Source of the DNA: Acidisphaera sp035272265
GTDB lineage: Bacteria; Pseudomonadota; Alphaproteobacteria; Acetobacterales; Acetobacteraceae
DNA: 12,515 nucleotides
Reading direction: 5' to 3'
NCBI GenBank assembly: GCA_035272265.1
Contig: DATEQV010000391.1
Span: forward strand, 1 to 12,515
Shown here: one piece after another, positions 6,101 to 12,260 of the stretch
Numbering within the stretch: the first letter of the stretch is position 1
Layout of the letters: the number at the start of each line of letters is the position of its first letter
Notes under the pieces: generated by a model
The model's database searches: none
What the model saw: the letters and a program-made list of their open reading frames with translations, nothing else
What the model was told of the DNA's origin: nothing
Made by a program: the position numbers and the translations under genes

Positions 6101-7174
6101 CTATCTAGCACCTGCAACGAGGTCCGCCAGCGCACGGCCCACGTCCTCCGTGCTCGCCTGCCCGCCCATGTCGCGGGTGCGCGGGCCGGCGCCGGACAGC
6201 AGCTTTTCGATCGCGGCCACGATGGCGGCACCCGCCTCCGCCTCGCCGAGGTGCTCCAGCATCATCGCGCCGACCCAGATCTGGCCGATCGGGTTGCAGA
6301 TGCCCTGCCCCGCGATGTCCGGCGCGCTGCCGTGCACCGGCTCGAACATGCTTGGGTAGTTGCGCTCCGGGTTGAGGTTGGCACTCGGCGCAATGCCGAT
6401 GCTCCCGGCAACGGCCGGGCCGAGGTCGGACAGGATGTCGCCGAACAGGTTGCTGCCGACCACCACGTCGAACCAGTTCGGGTGCTGCACGAAATGCGCG
6501 CACAGGATGTCGACGTGGAACTGCGCGGTCTTCACGTCGGGGTAGTCGGCGGCAACCGCGCGGAAACGCTCGTCCCAGAACGGCATGGTGATGGTGATGC
6601 CGTTGCTCTTGGTCGCGCTGGTGACGTGCTTGCGCGGGCGGGTGCGCGCCAGCTCGAAGGCGTAGCGCAGGATGCGGTCGGTGCCGGTGCGGGAGAAGAC
6701 GCTCTGCTGCATCGCGATCTCCCGCTCGGTGCCTTCGTACAGCCGGCCGCCGATCGAGGAGTATTCGCCTTCGGTGTTCTCGCGCACGACGTAGAAGTCG
6801 ATGTCGGCCGGTCCCCGGTTGGCGAGCGGCGTGCGCGTGCCGGGCATCAGTCGGCATGGCCGAAGGTTCACGTACTGGTCGAAGCCGCGGCGGATCGGGA
6901 TCAGCAGGCCCCAGAGCGAGATGTGGTCCGGCACGCCGGGAAAGCCGACCGCGCCGAGGAAGATCGCGTCGTGACGGCGCAGCTGCTCGAGCCCGTCTTC
7001 GGGCATCATGCGGCCGGTGCGCTTGTACGTCTCGCAGGACCAGTCGTAGTCCGTCACGTCCAGGCTGAACCCGAACCGCTTGGCGGCTGCGTGCAGGACG
7101 CGAAGTCCCTGCGGGACCGTCTCCTTGCCGATTCCGTCGCCTGGAAGGGCTGCGATGCGGTAGCGACGGGCCAT
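6101..7174 (-). CDS. ttuC: Tartrate/D-malate dehydrogenase family (isocitrate/isopropylmalate dehydrogenase superfamily)
   Basis: 357 residues. Members oxidatively decarboxylate D-malate, or oxidise tartrate, with NAD+ and Mn2+/K+. Seen motifs: nucleotide-site start ALPGDGIGKE (9-18), RRGFDQYVNLRP (95-106, substrate Arg residues), RENTEGEYSSIGGR (131-144, with catalytic Tyr138), SATKSNGI (186-193, catalytic Lys189), FHVDILCAHF (219-228, metal Asp222), GSNLFGDILSDLGPAVAGSI (240-259, metal Asp246 and Asp250), and PVHGSAPDIAGQGICNP (279-295). The phrase SIGIAPSANLNPE and the length point to the TtuC/DmlA branch rather than LeuB, but substrate cannot be fixed from sequence. ATG 7174 has an excellent AGGAGG 6-7 nt upstream. 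It heads a minus-strand run (ttuC, pdxH, usp, marR) and its promoter must lie in the 51 bp shared with the divergent Uma2 gene; no LysR regulator, common beside ttuC elsewhere, is present here. Confidence 0.9.
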   Translation of the reverse strand: MARRYRIAALPGDGIGKETVPQGLRVLHAAAKRFGFSLDVTDYDWSCETYKRTGRMMPEDGLEQLRRHDAIFLGAVGFPGVPDHISLWGLLIPIRRGFDQYVNLRPCRLMPGTRTPLANRGPADIDFYVVRENTEGEYSSIGGRLYEGTEREIAMQQSVFSRTGTDRILRYAFELARTRPRKHVTSATKSNGITITMPFWDERFRAVAADYPDVKTAQFHVDILCAHFVQHPNWFDVVVGSNLFGDILSDLGPAVAGSIGIAPSANLNPERNYPSMFEPVHGSAPDIAGQGICNPIGQIWVGAMMLEHLGEAEAGAAIVAAIEKLLSGAGPRTRDMGGQASTEDVGRALADLVAGAR

Positions 7175-7225
7175 GGGCGCCTCCTGCGGACGATGTGATA
7201 GACTACACTCAATGAGAGGCTGCCC
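7175..7225. promoter_or_regulatory. Divergent promoter region between ttuC and the Uma2 gene
   Basis: These 51 bp hold both ribosome sites (AGGAGG for ttuC, GAGAGG for the Uma2 gene) and an AT-richer core around ATGTGATAGACTACACTCAA with a small TAG-A-CTA dyad. A TACACT (7204-7209) could be a plus-strand -10, but no good -35 is seen, so promoter positions are uncertain. Both genes must start transcription here, or ttuC promoters lie inside the Uma2 gene. Confidence 0.35.
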
Positions 7226-7756
7226 ATGAGCGCATCGGTCAAGCCGCTGACCCTGGAGGAGTTCCTGGCCTGGGAACGCCAGCAGCCGCTGCGCTACGAG
7301 TTCGACGGCGTCCAGCCAGTCGCGATGACGGGTGGTTCCCCAAAGCACGCCCGCATGGACGCTCGTATCATCATCGCGGCTGGCACCCGGTTACAGCCGC
7401 CATGCGAGGTCTTTTCGTCCGTGCTCAAGGTCGTCTCGGCGACTGGGCGCTCCCGCTACTCCGACGTCACGATCGCCTGCGGAGCGACCGACGAGGACAC
7501 CGACCTCATCGAGACTGTCGTGGTGTTTGAGGTGACGTCACCCACGACGTCCCTCACCGACCGCTGGGTCAAGCCGGTTGACTACCACAGCGTGCCCTCC
7601 ATTCAGGTCTACGTCATTCTCGACCAGGCAGAGCCGCTGGCCGAGGTGTTCCGCCGCTCCGAAGGCTGGCAGCCGGTCACGGTGCAAGGCCGTGACGCCG
7701 TGATCCCCCTGCCGGAGGTCGGGATCAGCTTGCCGCTGGCAGAGTTGTATCGCTGA
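7226..7756 (+). CDS. Uma2 family endonuclease-like protein (DUF820, PD-(D/E)XK fold)
   Basis: 176 residues, normal for Uma2. Family features in order: LTLEEFLAWERQQPLRYEFD (9-28; the Glu-Tyr-Glu start), AMTGGSPKHARM, RYSDVTIAC (catalytic Asp in place of the usual PD), VVVFEVTSPTTSLTDRWVKP (Glu and Ser of the E-x-x-S variant, then D-x-x-x-K), and a predicted strand with VYVILDQ. All expected core acidic residues are therefore present. Uma2 proteins are widespread, often stand-alone, and their biological role is not established; nuclease activity is inferred from the fold. ATG 7226 follows GAGAGG by about 6 nt. By eye the gene uses more A/T-ending codons than its neighbours, which would fit later acquisition, but this needs counting. 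Confidence 0.88.
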   Translation: MSASVKPLTLEEFLAWERQQPLRYEFDGVQPVAMTGGSPKHARMDARIIIAAGTRLQPPCEVFSSVLKVVSATGRSRYSDVTIACGATDEDTDLIETVVVFEVTSPTTSLTDRWVKPVDYHSVPSIQVYVILDQAEPLAEVFRRSEGWQPVTVQGRDAVIPLPEVGISLPLAELYR

Positions 7757-7768
7757 TCCGCCTGCCGT

Positions 7769-7806
7769 GCCGGCCATCCGGCGCGGCTTGCCGGGCCGGA
7801 CCCGGC
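7769..7806 (+). terminator. Two small hairpins after the Uma2 gene
   Basis: Two GC hairpins in series: GCCGG-CCAT-CCGGC (7769-7782) and GCCGGG-CCGGA-CCCGGC (7790-7806), between the Uma2 stop and the fabI ribosome site. There is no T-run, so this is at best a weak or Rho-linked terminator; it could equally be a chance result of GC-rich composition. Confidence 0.3.
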
Positions 7807-7842
7807 GTGCCAACAGGGCCGAGCGACACCGAAGGACGCGAA

Positions 7843-8688
7843 ATGCGGGACAGCGCCGGGCCGATCACAGCGCCGCTCACAGGCACGCTTCTGCAAGGCA
7901 AGCGGGGCCTGATCATGGGTGTGGCCAATGAGCGCTCGATCGCCTGGGGCATCGCCGCCGCCTGCGCCGCGCAGGGGGCCGAACTCGCCTTCACCTACCA
8001 GGGCGACGCGCTGGGCAAGCGAGTCCGGCCGCTGGCCGACAGCGTCCGCTCCGAGATCGTGCTGCCCTGCGACGTGGCGGACGATGCGACCGTCGATGCC
8101 GCCTTCGCGACCCTGGCCGAACGCTGGCCGCAGCTCGATTTCCTGGTCCATGCGATCGGCTTCGCCGACAAGCAGTATCTGCGCGGGCGCTACCTGGACA
8201 CGCCCCGGGCCGCGTTCCTGCAGGCGCTGGACATCTCCTGCTATTCGTTCACCTCGGTCTGCCAGCGCGCGGTGCCGTTGATGCGCGCGGGCGGCAGCCT
8301 GCTGACGCTGACCTATCTCGGCGCCGAGCGCTGGATGCCGCACTACAACGTGATGGGAGTGGCCAAGGCCGCGCTGGAAACGTCGGTGAAGTATCTTGCC
8401 GCCGACCTCGGCGCGAGCGCCATCCGTGTCAACGCGATCAGCGCCGGCCCGATCAAGACACTGGCGGCCAGTGGGATCGGCGACTTCCGCTACATCCTGC
8501 GGTGGAACCAGCTCAATGCGCCGATGCAGCGCAACGTCACGATCGAGGAAGTCGGCGGCGCAGCACTCTACCTGCTGAGCGACCTCGGCAGCGGGGTCAC
8601 CGGCGAGGTGCACCATGTCGACTGCGGCTATCATATCGTAGGCATGAAGAACCCCGCCGCGCCCGATATCGCCATCGTCACCGAGTAG
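7843..8688 (+). CDS. fabI: Enoyl-[acyl-carrier-protein] reductase, NADH-dependent (FabI)
   Basis: Reduces trans-2-enoyl-ACP in the last step of each fatty-acid elongation cycle, in the cytoplasm. 281 residues; short-chain dehydrogenase fold. Nucleotide-binding start GKRGLIMGVANERSIAWGIA (19-38) is FabI-type. The catalytic pair is Tyr158 (TYLGAERWMPHYN), Tyr168 and Lys175 (YNVMGVAK), with the 10- and 7-residue spacings of E. coli Tyr146, Tyr156 and Lys163. VHAIGFAD (102-109) holds the Gly at the position linked to triclosan sensitivity elsewhere. The substrate-loop region IKTLAASGIGDF and the C-terminal GEVHHVDCGYHIVGM are standard. ATG 7843 is preceded by GAAGGA; a GTG at 7807 in the same frame would give a non-conserved extension lying against a hairpin, so I reject it. 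aroC follows after 18 bp, a common alphaproteobacterial pairing, so the two are probably one operon. Confidence 0.97.
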   Translation: MRDSAGPITAPLTGTLLQGKRGLIMGVANERSIAWGIAAACAAQGAELAFTYQGDALGKRVRPLADSVRSEIVLPCDVADDATVDAAFATLAERWPQLDFLVHAIGFADKQYLRGRYLDTPRAAFLQALDISCYSFTSVCQRAVPLMRAGGSLLTLTYLGAERWMPHYNVMGVAKAALETSVKYLAADLGASAIRVNAISAGPIKTLAASGIGDFRYILRWNQLNAPMQRNVTIEEVGGAALYLLSDLGSGVTGEVHHVDCGYHIVGMKNPAAPDIAIVTE

Positions 8689-8706
8689 GCCTGCAGGGGT
8701 GGCGCG

Positions 8707-9825
8707 ATGAGCCACAACACGTTCGGCCATCTGTTCCGCGTGACCACCTGGGGCGAGAGCCACGGTCCGGCGATCGGCTGCGTGGTCGACGGCTGCCCTC
8801 CTCGCCTTAGACTGAGCGAGGCTGACATCCAGCCCTGGCTGGACCGCCGCCGCCCCGGCCAGTCGCGCTTCACGACGCAGCGCCAGGAACCCGACCGCGT
8901 ACGCATCCTATCGGGCACGTTCGAAGGACTGACGACCGGCACGCCGATCGCGCTGATGATCGACAACGTCGACCAGCGCTCGAAGGACTACGGCGACATC
9001 GCCGAGCGCTATCGGCCGGGCCACGCCGACCTGACCTACGACCTGAAATACGGCATCCGCGACTGGCGCGGCGGCGGCCGCAGCAGCGCGCGCGAGACCG
9101 CGATGCGGGTCGCCGCCGGAGCCGTCGCACGCGTGGTGCTGGGCCCCGGCGTGACCATCCGCGGCGCGCTGGTGCAACTCGGCCCGTACACGATCTCGCG
9201 GGACCGCTGGGACTGGGACGAGGTGGCGCGCAACCCGTTCTTCTGCCCCGACGCCGAAACCGCCGCCGCGTGGGCGGAGTACCTCGACGGCGTGCGCAAG
9301 GCGGGCTCGTCGGTGGGCGCCGTGATCAAGGTGGTGGCCGAAGGCGCGCCGCCAGGCCTCGGCGCGCCGATCTACGGCAAGCTCGACGCCGACATCGCCG
9401 CGGCACTGATGGGGATCAACGCCGTCAAGGGCGTGGAGATCGGTGCCGGCTTCGGCGCAGCGTCCCTGCACGGCGAAGACAACGCCGACGAAATGCGCGC
9501 CGGCAACGACGGGATCGTGCGGTTCGGATCGAACCACGCCGGCGGCATCCTGGGCGGCATCTCGACCGGGCAGCCGATCGTCGCACGCTTCGCGGTCAAG
9601 CCGACCAGCTCGATCCTTGCGCCGCGCCTATCGGTCGATCGAGAAGGCCACGAGATCGACGTGTCGACCAAAGGCCGTCATGATCCGTGCGTCGGCATCC
9701 GCGCGGTGCCGGTGGGCGAAGCGATGATTGCGTGCGTGCTCGCCGACCACCTGCTGCGCCACCGCGCCCAGACCCCCGACGCGCCGACCGAGGCGCGGCT
9801 GCCGCTCGATTTCCGGCAGGTTTGA
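8707..9825 (+). CDS. aroC: Chorismate synthase
   Basis: Converts 5-enolpyruvylshikimate 3-phosphate to chorismate using reduced FMN; the last step of the shikimate pathway, cytoplasmic. 372 residues, full length. All three family signatures are present: GESHGPAIGCVVDGCP near the N-terminus, GGGRSSARETAMRVAAGAVA in the middle, and DVSTKGRHDPCVGIRAVPVG near the C-terminus. The FMN-binding region GSNHAGGILGGISTGQPI is intact. The ATG at 8707 follows AGGGGTGG and lies 18 bp after fabI, with no promoter or terminator between, so co-transcription is likely. The stop at 9823-9825 is followed within 15 bp by the inverted-repeat region ahead of the next gene. Confidence 0.98.
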   Translation: MSHNTFGHLFRVTTWGESHGPAIGCVVDGCPPRLRLSEADIQPWLDRRRPGQSRFTTQRQEPDRVRILSGTFEGLTTGTPIALMIDNVDQRSKDYGDIAERYRPGHADLTYDLKYGIRDWRGGGRSSARETAMRVAAGAVARVVLGPGVTIRGALVQLGPYTISRDRWDWDEVARNPFFCPDAETAAAWAEYLDGVRKAGSSVGAVIKVVAEGAPPGLGAPIYGKLDADIAAALMGINAVKGVEIGAGFGAASLHGEDNADEMRAGNDGIVRFGSNHAGGILGGISTGQPIVARFAVKPTSSILAPRLSVDREGHEIDVSTKGRHDPCVGIRAVPVGEAMIACVLADHLLRHRAQTPDAPTEARLPLDFRQV

Positions 9826-9836
9826 CGGCAAGGAGA

Positions 9837-9874
9837 CTTGACACTCGTGTGAATTATACTTCCGTGGTGTCAAG
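9837..9874. repeat. Inverted repeat with three related half-sites upstream of the 396-residue protein
   Basis: Perfect 8-bp arms CTTGACAC (9837-9844) and GTGTCAAG (9867-9874) flank 22 bp. Inside, TTGACACTCGTGTGAA (9838-9853) is itself a near-palindrome with one failed pair, so three copies of a GTGTCAA-like half-site are present. The spacer is AT-rich (GAATTATACTT), unusual in this DNA. It lies between aroC and the next gene, in the only intergenic stretch that could hold its promoter. It could be an operator or an aroC terminator stem; no T-run follows. Confidence 0.5.
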
Positions 9875-9945
9875 CGGCGCGGCATTTGCTCGAGCCGTGC
9901 TCTGTCGAACGCGTGCCTGATACGTAACCTTGCTCGGGACATCAG

Positions 9946-11136
9946 ATGAAAACGTCGCCAGACATCGCCGCGTTGGACGAGTTCGTGCGCCTGATCGGTG
10001 CGCGGCTCTGGAAACAGCGGGTCGATGCGATCAAACGGGAAGCGCAATGCGGGCGGCGCGCCGGCAAGGCGGTCCTGCAGCGATTCGCCGTCCCGCTCGC
10101 GATCGAGCGGCTACGCAGCCGCATCAACCGCGAGCCGACCGTCGCCGAGTGCCGCGTCGCCGCCGTAGCGGCACACGCGGTGCGTGTGGCTCGTGGCATG
10201 GACGCCTCGGTTCGATCACGCCTGGTCGAGCGGTTGCAGACGGAAGTCGCTGAAGGCGGCGCGCTGGTTCCGACGTTCCACCTGATGCGCACCGCGATGA
10301 CGCAGACCGCGCGGGGCTTCGCGGTCGCGTTCGCCGGGCTGGAGAACGACGCGCCGTTCGACTTGCTGATCGCGCGGGACGGGGCGGAGGCGGAGGTCGC
10401 CTGCGACGTCTTCTCGGCGGAGGAAGGACGCGGCGTGCACCGCGGCGCGTGGTTCCAGCTCGCCGACAGCGTCGATCCCGACCTGGAGACGTGGCTGTCG
10501 GCGCATCCCGGCCGTTACCTGCTCAAGCTGACGCTGCCACAGGGTCTGCAAGACGCCGACCGGCAGAGCGTCGCGTCACTGCACCGGCGCATCCGCGAGA
10601 TGCTGGCCACGCAACGGCGGTCCGACCAGGACGAGGCGGTGGTCCTGCGGCTCGATCCCCTGATGCTCGCCGCGGCACAGGCGGACGAACTGGGCCTCAT
10701 GTCGAGCCTGCGCCGGGAGTTCGGCCCCGAGGCGCACCTGTCCGTCACCGCGGCCGGCAAGGCCGTCTTCGTGATGGCGGCGCGAGCGGGGCGCGAGAAC
10801 GAGGTCGCAGCGGCGGTGCGGCGGCGGCTCTGCGCAATAGCGCCGGCGCGGCTGACCGGCACGCGGCCCGGAATCCTCGCGCTGTTCATCGAGGACACCG
10901 ACCGCACCGAGTGGCGGCTGCTGCGCGAACGGCTTGAGCTCGAAGGCGAGACGCGGCAGTTCCTGACCTGCCCCGAGGCGCGAGCGGTGATCGCGGTGAC
11001 CTGCGCCTCGCGTCTGGAACTGTTCGGCTTCGCCGAGCCCGACGGCGTTGCCGACGGCGAATTGCGGTTCCGCAACCCCGCTCATCCCGCCGCGAAAGCG
11101 CCGGGCCTCGCACCAGCCGTGCTCTCATCCATGTGA
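9946..11136 (+). CDS. Conserved-looking protein of unknown function, 396 residues
   Basis: I do not recognise a named family. Start ATG 9946 gives MKTSPDIAALDEFVRLIGAR; the ribosome site is weak (GGGACATCAG). No signal peptide or membrane segment is seen; the protein is rich in Arg and Ala and looks cytoplasmic. Residues 1-125 are helical and basic. Residues 138-172 (FDLLIARDGAEAEVACDVFS, then AEEGRGVHRGAWFQLADSV) resemble the core of PD-(D/E)XK nuclease-like domains, with Asp139 and Glu150, but where a catalytic E-x-K would be expected the residues are Ala152 and Asp154, so it would be inactive if this match is right. Residues 183-200 form a likely strand (GRYLLKLTLPQG). The C-terminal part (300-396) includes RPGILALFIEDTDRTEWRLL and SRLELFGF, ending in a Pro/Ala-rich tail. 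The gene stands alone, with inverted repeats before it and direct repeats over its stop codon. Real gene: confident. Function: unknown. Confidence 0.8.
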   Translation: MKTSPDIAALDEFVRLIGARLWKQRVDAIKREAQCGRRAGKAVLQRFAVPLAIERLRSRINREPTVAECRVAAVAAHAVRVARGMDASVRSRLVERLQTEVAEGGALVPTFHLMRTAMTQTARGFAVAFAGLENDAPFDLLIARDGAEAEVACDVFSAEEGRGVHRGAWFQLADSVDPDLETWLSAHPGRYLLKLTLPQGLQDADRQSVASLHRRIREMLATQRRSDQDEAVVLRLDPLMLAAAQADELGLMSSLRREFGPEAHLSVTAAGKAVFVMAARAGRENEVAAAVRRRLCAIAPARLTGTRPGILALFIEDTDRTEWRLLRERLELEGETRQFLTCPEARAVIAVTCASRLELFGFAEPDGVADGELRFRNPAHPAAKAPGLAPAVLSSM

Positions 11137-11169
11137 GCGATAACGCCGTCGTTCGATGTGAGCGATAAC
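11131..11169. repeat. Tandem 14-bp direct repeat, lac-operator-like
   Basis: ATGTGAGCGATAAC occurs at 11131-11144 and 11156-11169 (period 25 bp); the flanks CCGTCGTTCG and CGTCGTCG are also similar. A shorter third copy TCGATGTGAG lies at 11230-11239. TGTGAGCGATAAC differs from the lac operator core TGTGAGCGGATAAC only by one missing G, so a LacI-type protein could bind. The first copy contains the stop codon of the upstream gene. CGCCGTC (11144-11150) can also pair with GACGGCG (11181-11187), giving a stem across the second repeat. Confidence 0.6.
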
Positions 11170-11313
11170 CGTCGTCGTGTGACGGCGAGAGCACGCATCG
11201 TGGTACCGGAAGTGCTTGACTCCCGCATGTCGATGTGAGGCCGTTTGCATCACGCCACCGCAATGGTGACGAGAAACCGCCTCGGTGGCGCCACGTTTTA
11301 CGGCTTTCTTATT

Positions 11314-11345
11314 CGCGGATGCGGCATGCAACCGCGCTTCGCATC
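11314..11345 (+). promoter_or_regulatory. Mutually exclusive hairpins before the small-protein ribosome site
   Basis: CGCGG (11314-11318) can pair with CCGCG (11332-11336), while GATGCG (11318-11323) can pair with CGCATC (11340-11345), and both cannot form together. The second stem ends 3 nt before the AGGAG at 11348-11352. Short stems in GC-rich DNA are often chance, so a regulatory leader is only a possibility. The rest of 11170-11313 shows no clear promoter; a TTGACT at 11216 has no -10 at the right distance. Confidence 0.25.
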
Positions 11346-11358
11346 ACAGGAGCGTGGC

Positions 11359-11526
11359 GTGACTGAACTGGATTACGAAACCAAACTCGACGAGCTCGAT
11401 CGTCTGCTGAACGATCCGGAAGTGCCGATGGAACCGGCACGTATCTGGTCGCTGCTGGCGGAGATCAGCGAGTACACGACGGGCAACGAGCGCGGCGCGA
11501 CAGCCAGGGCGACAGCCACGGCCTAG
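11359..11526 (+). CDS. Small acidic protein of unknown function, 55 residues
   Basis: GTG 11359 follows AGGAG with a 6-nt spacer, the best ribosome site in this region. The frame is open from an ATG at 11245, but that would add 38 residues rich in unrelated amino acids and would ignore this site. The product begins MTELDYETKLDELDRLLNDP and continues EVPMEPARIWSLLAEISEY, an amphipathic, acidic, likely helical protein; the tail is Ala/Thr-rich (GATARATATA). The DELDRLLNDPEV phrase recalls the N-terminal helices of peptide chain release factors and small helical proteins such as XseB, but the match is too short to assign. It converges on tlyA, and their stop codons share the CTAG at 11523-11526. 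I infer a real gene from the ribosome site and the protein-like composition. Confidence 0.65.
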   Translation: MTELDYETKLDELDRLLNDPEVPMEPARIWSLLAEISEYTTGNERGATARATATA

Positions 11527-11529
11527 GCC
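11520..11529. other. Palindrome supplying stop codons to two convergent genes
   Basis: GGCCTAGGCC is a perfect 10-bp palindrome. Its central CTAG gives TAG on the plus strand (11524-11526) to the small-protein gene and TAG on the minus strand (11525-11523) to tlyA, so the genes overlap by 4 bp tail to tail with no terminator between them. Confidence 0.9.
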
Positions 11530-12260
11530 TGCTTCGTCGCCGCGATCAGGAACTCGCGATTCCCCTCTGGTCCGGTGATCGGGCTCTCTGTTAGCGCGAC
11601 CACGTGCCATCCCGGCAGTCCGTCCCACCACGATCGGATGCGTTCGCACACCGCGCGATGCACCGCAGGATCGCGTACCACGCCTTTCGAGCCGACCGCG
11701 TCGGGTCCCGCCTCGAACTGCGGCTTGATGAGCGCCACCGCCCAGGCGCCGGGCGCGCACAACGCCAGCGGCGCGGGCAGCAGTGTGGTCAGCCCGATGA
11801 AACTGGCGTCGCACACCAGTGCTTCGATCGGCTCAGGGATCGTGGCGGCATCGAGGTAGCGGGCGTTTTTCCGCTCGTGCACCACCACGCGCGGGTCGTT
11901 GCGCAGCGACCACGCCAGCTGGCCATGGCCGACATCGACGGCGTGCACGCGAAGGGCGCCGTGCGCGAGCAGGACGTGAGTGAAGCCGCCGGTCGAGGCG
12001 CCGACGTCCAGGCACACCCGCCCCTCGGGCGACAGGCCGAACGCCGCGAGCGCGTGCGCGAGCTTCAGGCCGCCGCGCGACACCCAGGGATGGTCCTGGC
12101 CCTGCACGCGCAAGGCGGCGTCCTCGGCGAGCAGGTCGCCCGCCTTGGCGACGCGGCGGTCGCCGCTGAACACCTGTCCGGCGAGGATCAGCGCCTGCGC
12201 ACGGGTGCGGGTCTCGGCGAGGCCGCGATCGACGAGAAGCTGGTCGGCGCGCCGCTTCAG
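11523..12260 (-). CDS. tlyA: TlyA family rRNA (cytidine-2'-O)-methyltransferase, probable CTG start
   Basis: Methylates ribose 2'-OH groups of rRNA cytidines using S-adenosylmethionine; often annotated as haemolysin A. 245 residues, normal length. Residues 1-60 form an S4 RNA-binding domain (KRRADQLLVDRGLAETRTRA), then WVSRGGLKL (59-67), the FtsJ-type SAM motif CLDVGASTGGFTHVLL (83-98), VHAVDVGHGQLAW (105-117), CDASFIGL (150-157; catalytic-type Asp), ALIKPQFE (176-183; Lys179) and SPITGPEGNREFL (226-238). In this frame there is no ATG, GTG or TTG near the family N-terminus. CTG 12260-12258 gives the expected (M)KRRADQLL start and overlaps the dxs stop as CTGA, so translation is probably coupled to dxs. 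The frame stays open upstream to 12452, but that part is only a shadow of dxs. The next GTG would destroy the S4 domain. Confidence 0.93.
   Translation of the reverse strand: MKRRADQLLVDRGLAETRTRAQALILAGQVFSGDRRVAKAGDLLAEDAALRVQGQDHPWVSRGGLKLAHALAAFGLSPEGRVCLDVGASTGGFTHVLLAHGALRVHAVDVGHGQLAWSLRNDPRVVVHERKNARYLDAATIPEPIEALVCDASFIGLTTLLPAPLALCAPGAWAVALIKPQFEAGPDAVGSKGVVRDPAVHRAVCERIRSWWDGLPGWHVVALTESPITGPEGNREFLIAATKQA

Noticed and set aside
4611..6359. 582-codon plus-strand open frame opposite uspA, pdxH and ttuC
   Set aside because: It crosses three recognisable minus-strand genes and has low-complexity Arg/Ala/Gly composition, typical of open frames caused by high GC.
7807..7842. GTG at 7807 as an alternative fabI start
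   Set aside because: It directly abuts a hairpin, lacks a Shine-Dalgarno sequence and adds 12 non-conserved residues; ATG 7843 has GAAGGA at the right distance.
7609..8763. 384-codon minus-strand open frame opposite fabI
   Set aside because: fabI on the plus strand has every catalytic motif; the antisense frame has no recognisable protein feature.
9838..9860. Sigma-70 promoter TTGACA...TATACT
   Set aside because: The two hexamers are separated by only 11 bp; functional sigma-70 spacing is about 16-18 bp. I kept the region as inverted repeats instead.
9837..9874. Terminal inverted repeats of a miniature transposon
   Set aside because: The element would be 38 bp long, and no target-site duplication is visible next to the arms.
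11131..11239. CRISPR or other repeat array
   Set aside because: Only two full copies and one partial copy, with 14-bp units and an 11-bp gap; far too short and too few for CRISPR, and no cas genes are present.
11245..11358. ATG 11245 as the start of the small protein (93 residues)
   Set aside because: No ribosome site at 11245 and the extra 38 residues look like translated leader; the AGGAG before GTG 11359 is much better.
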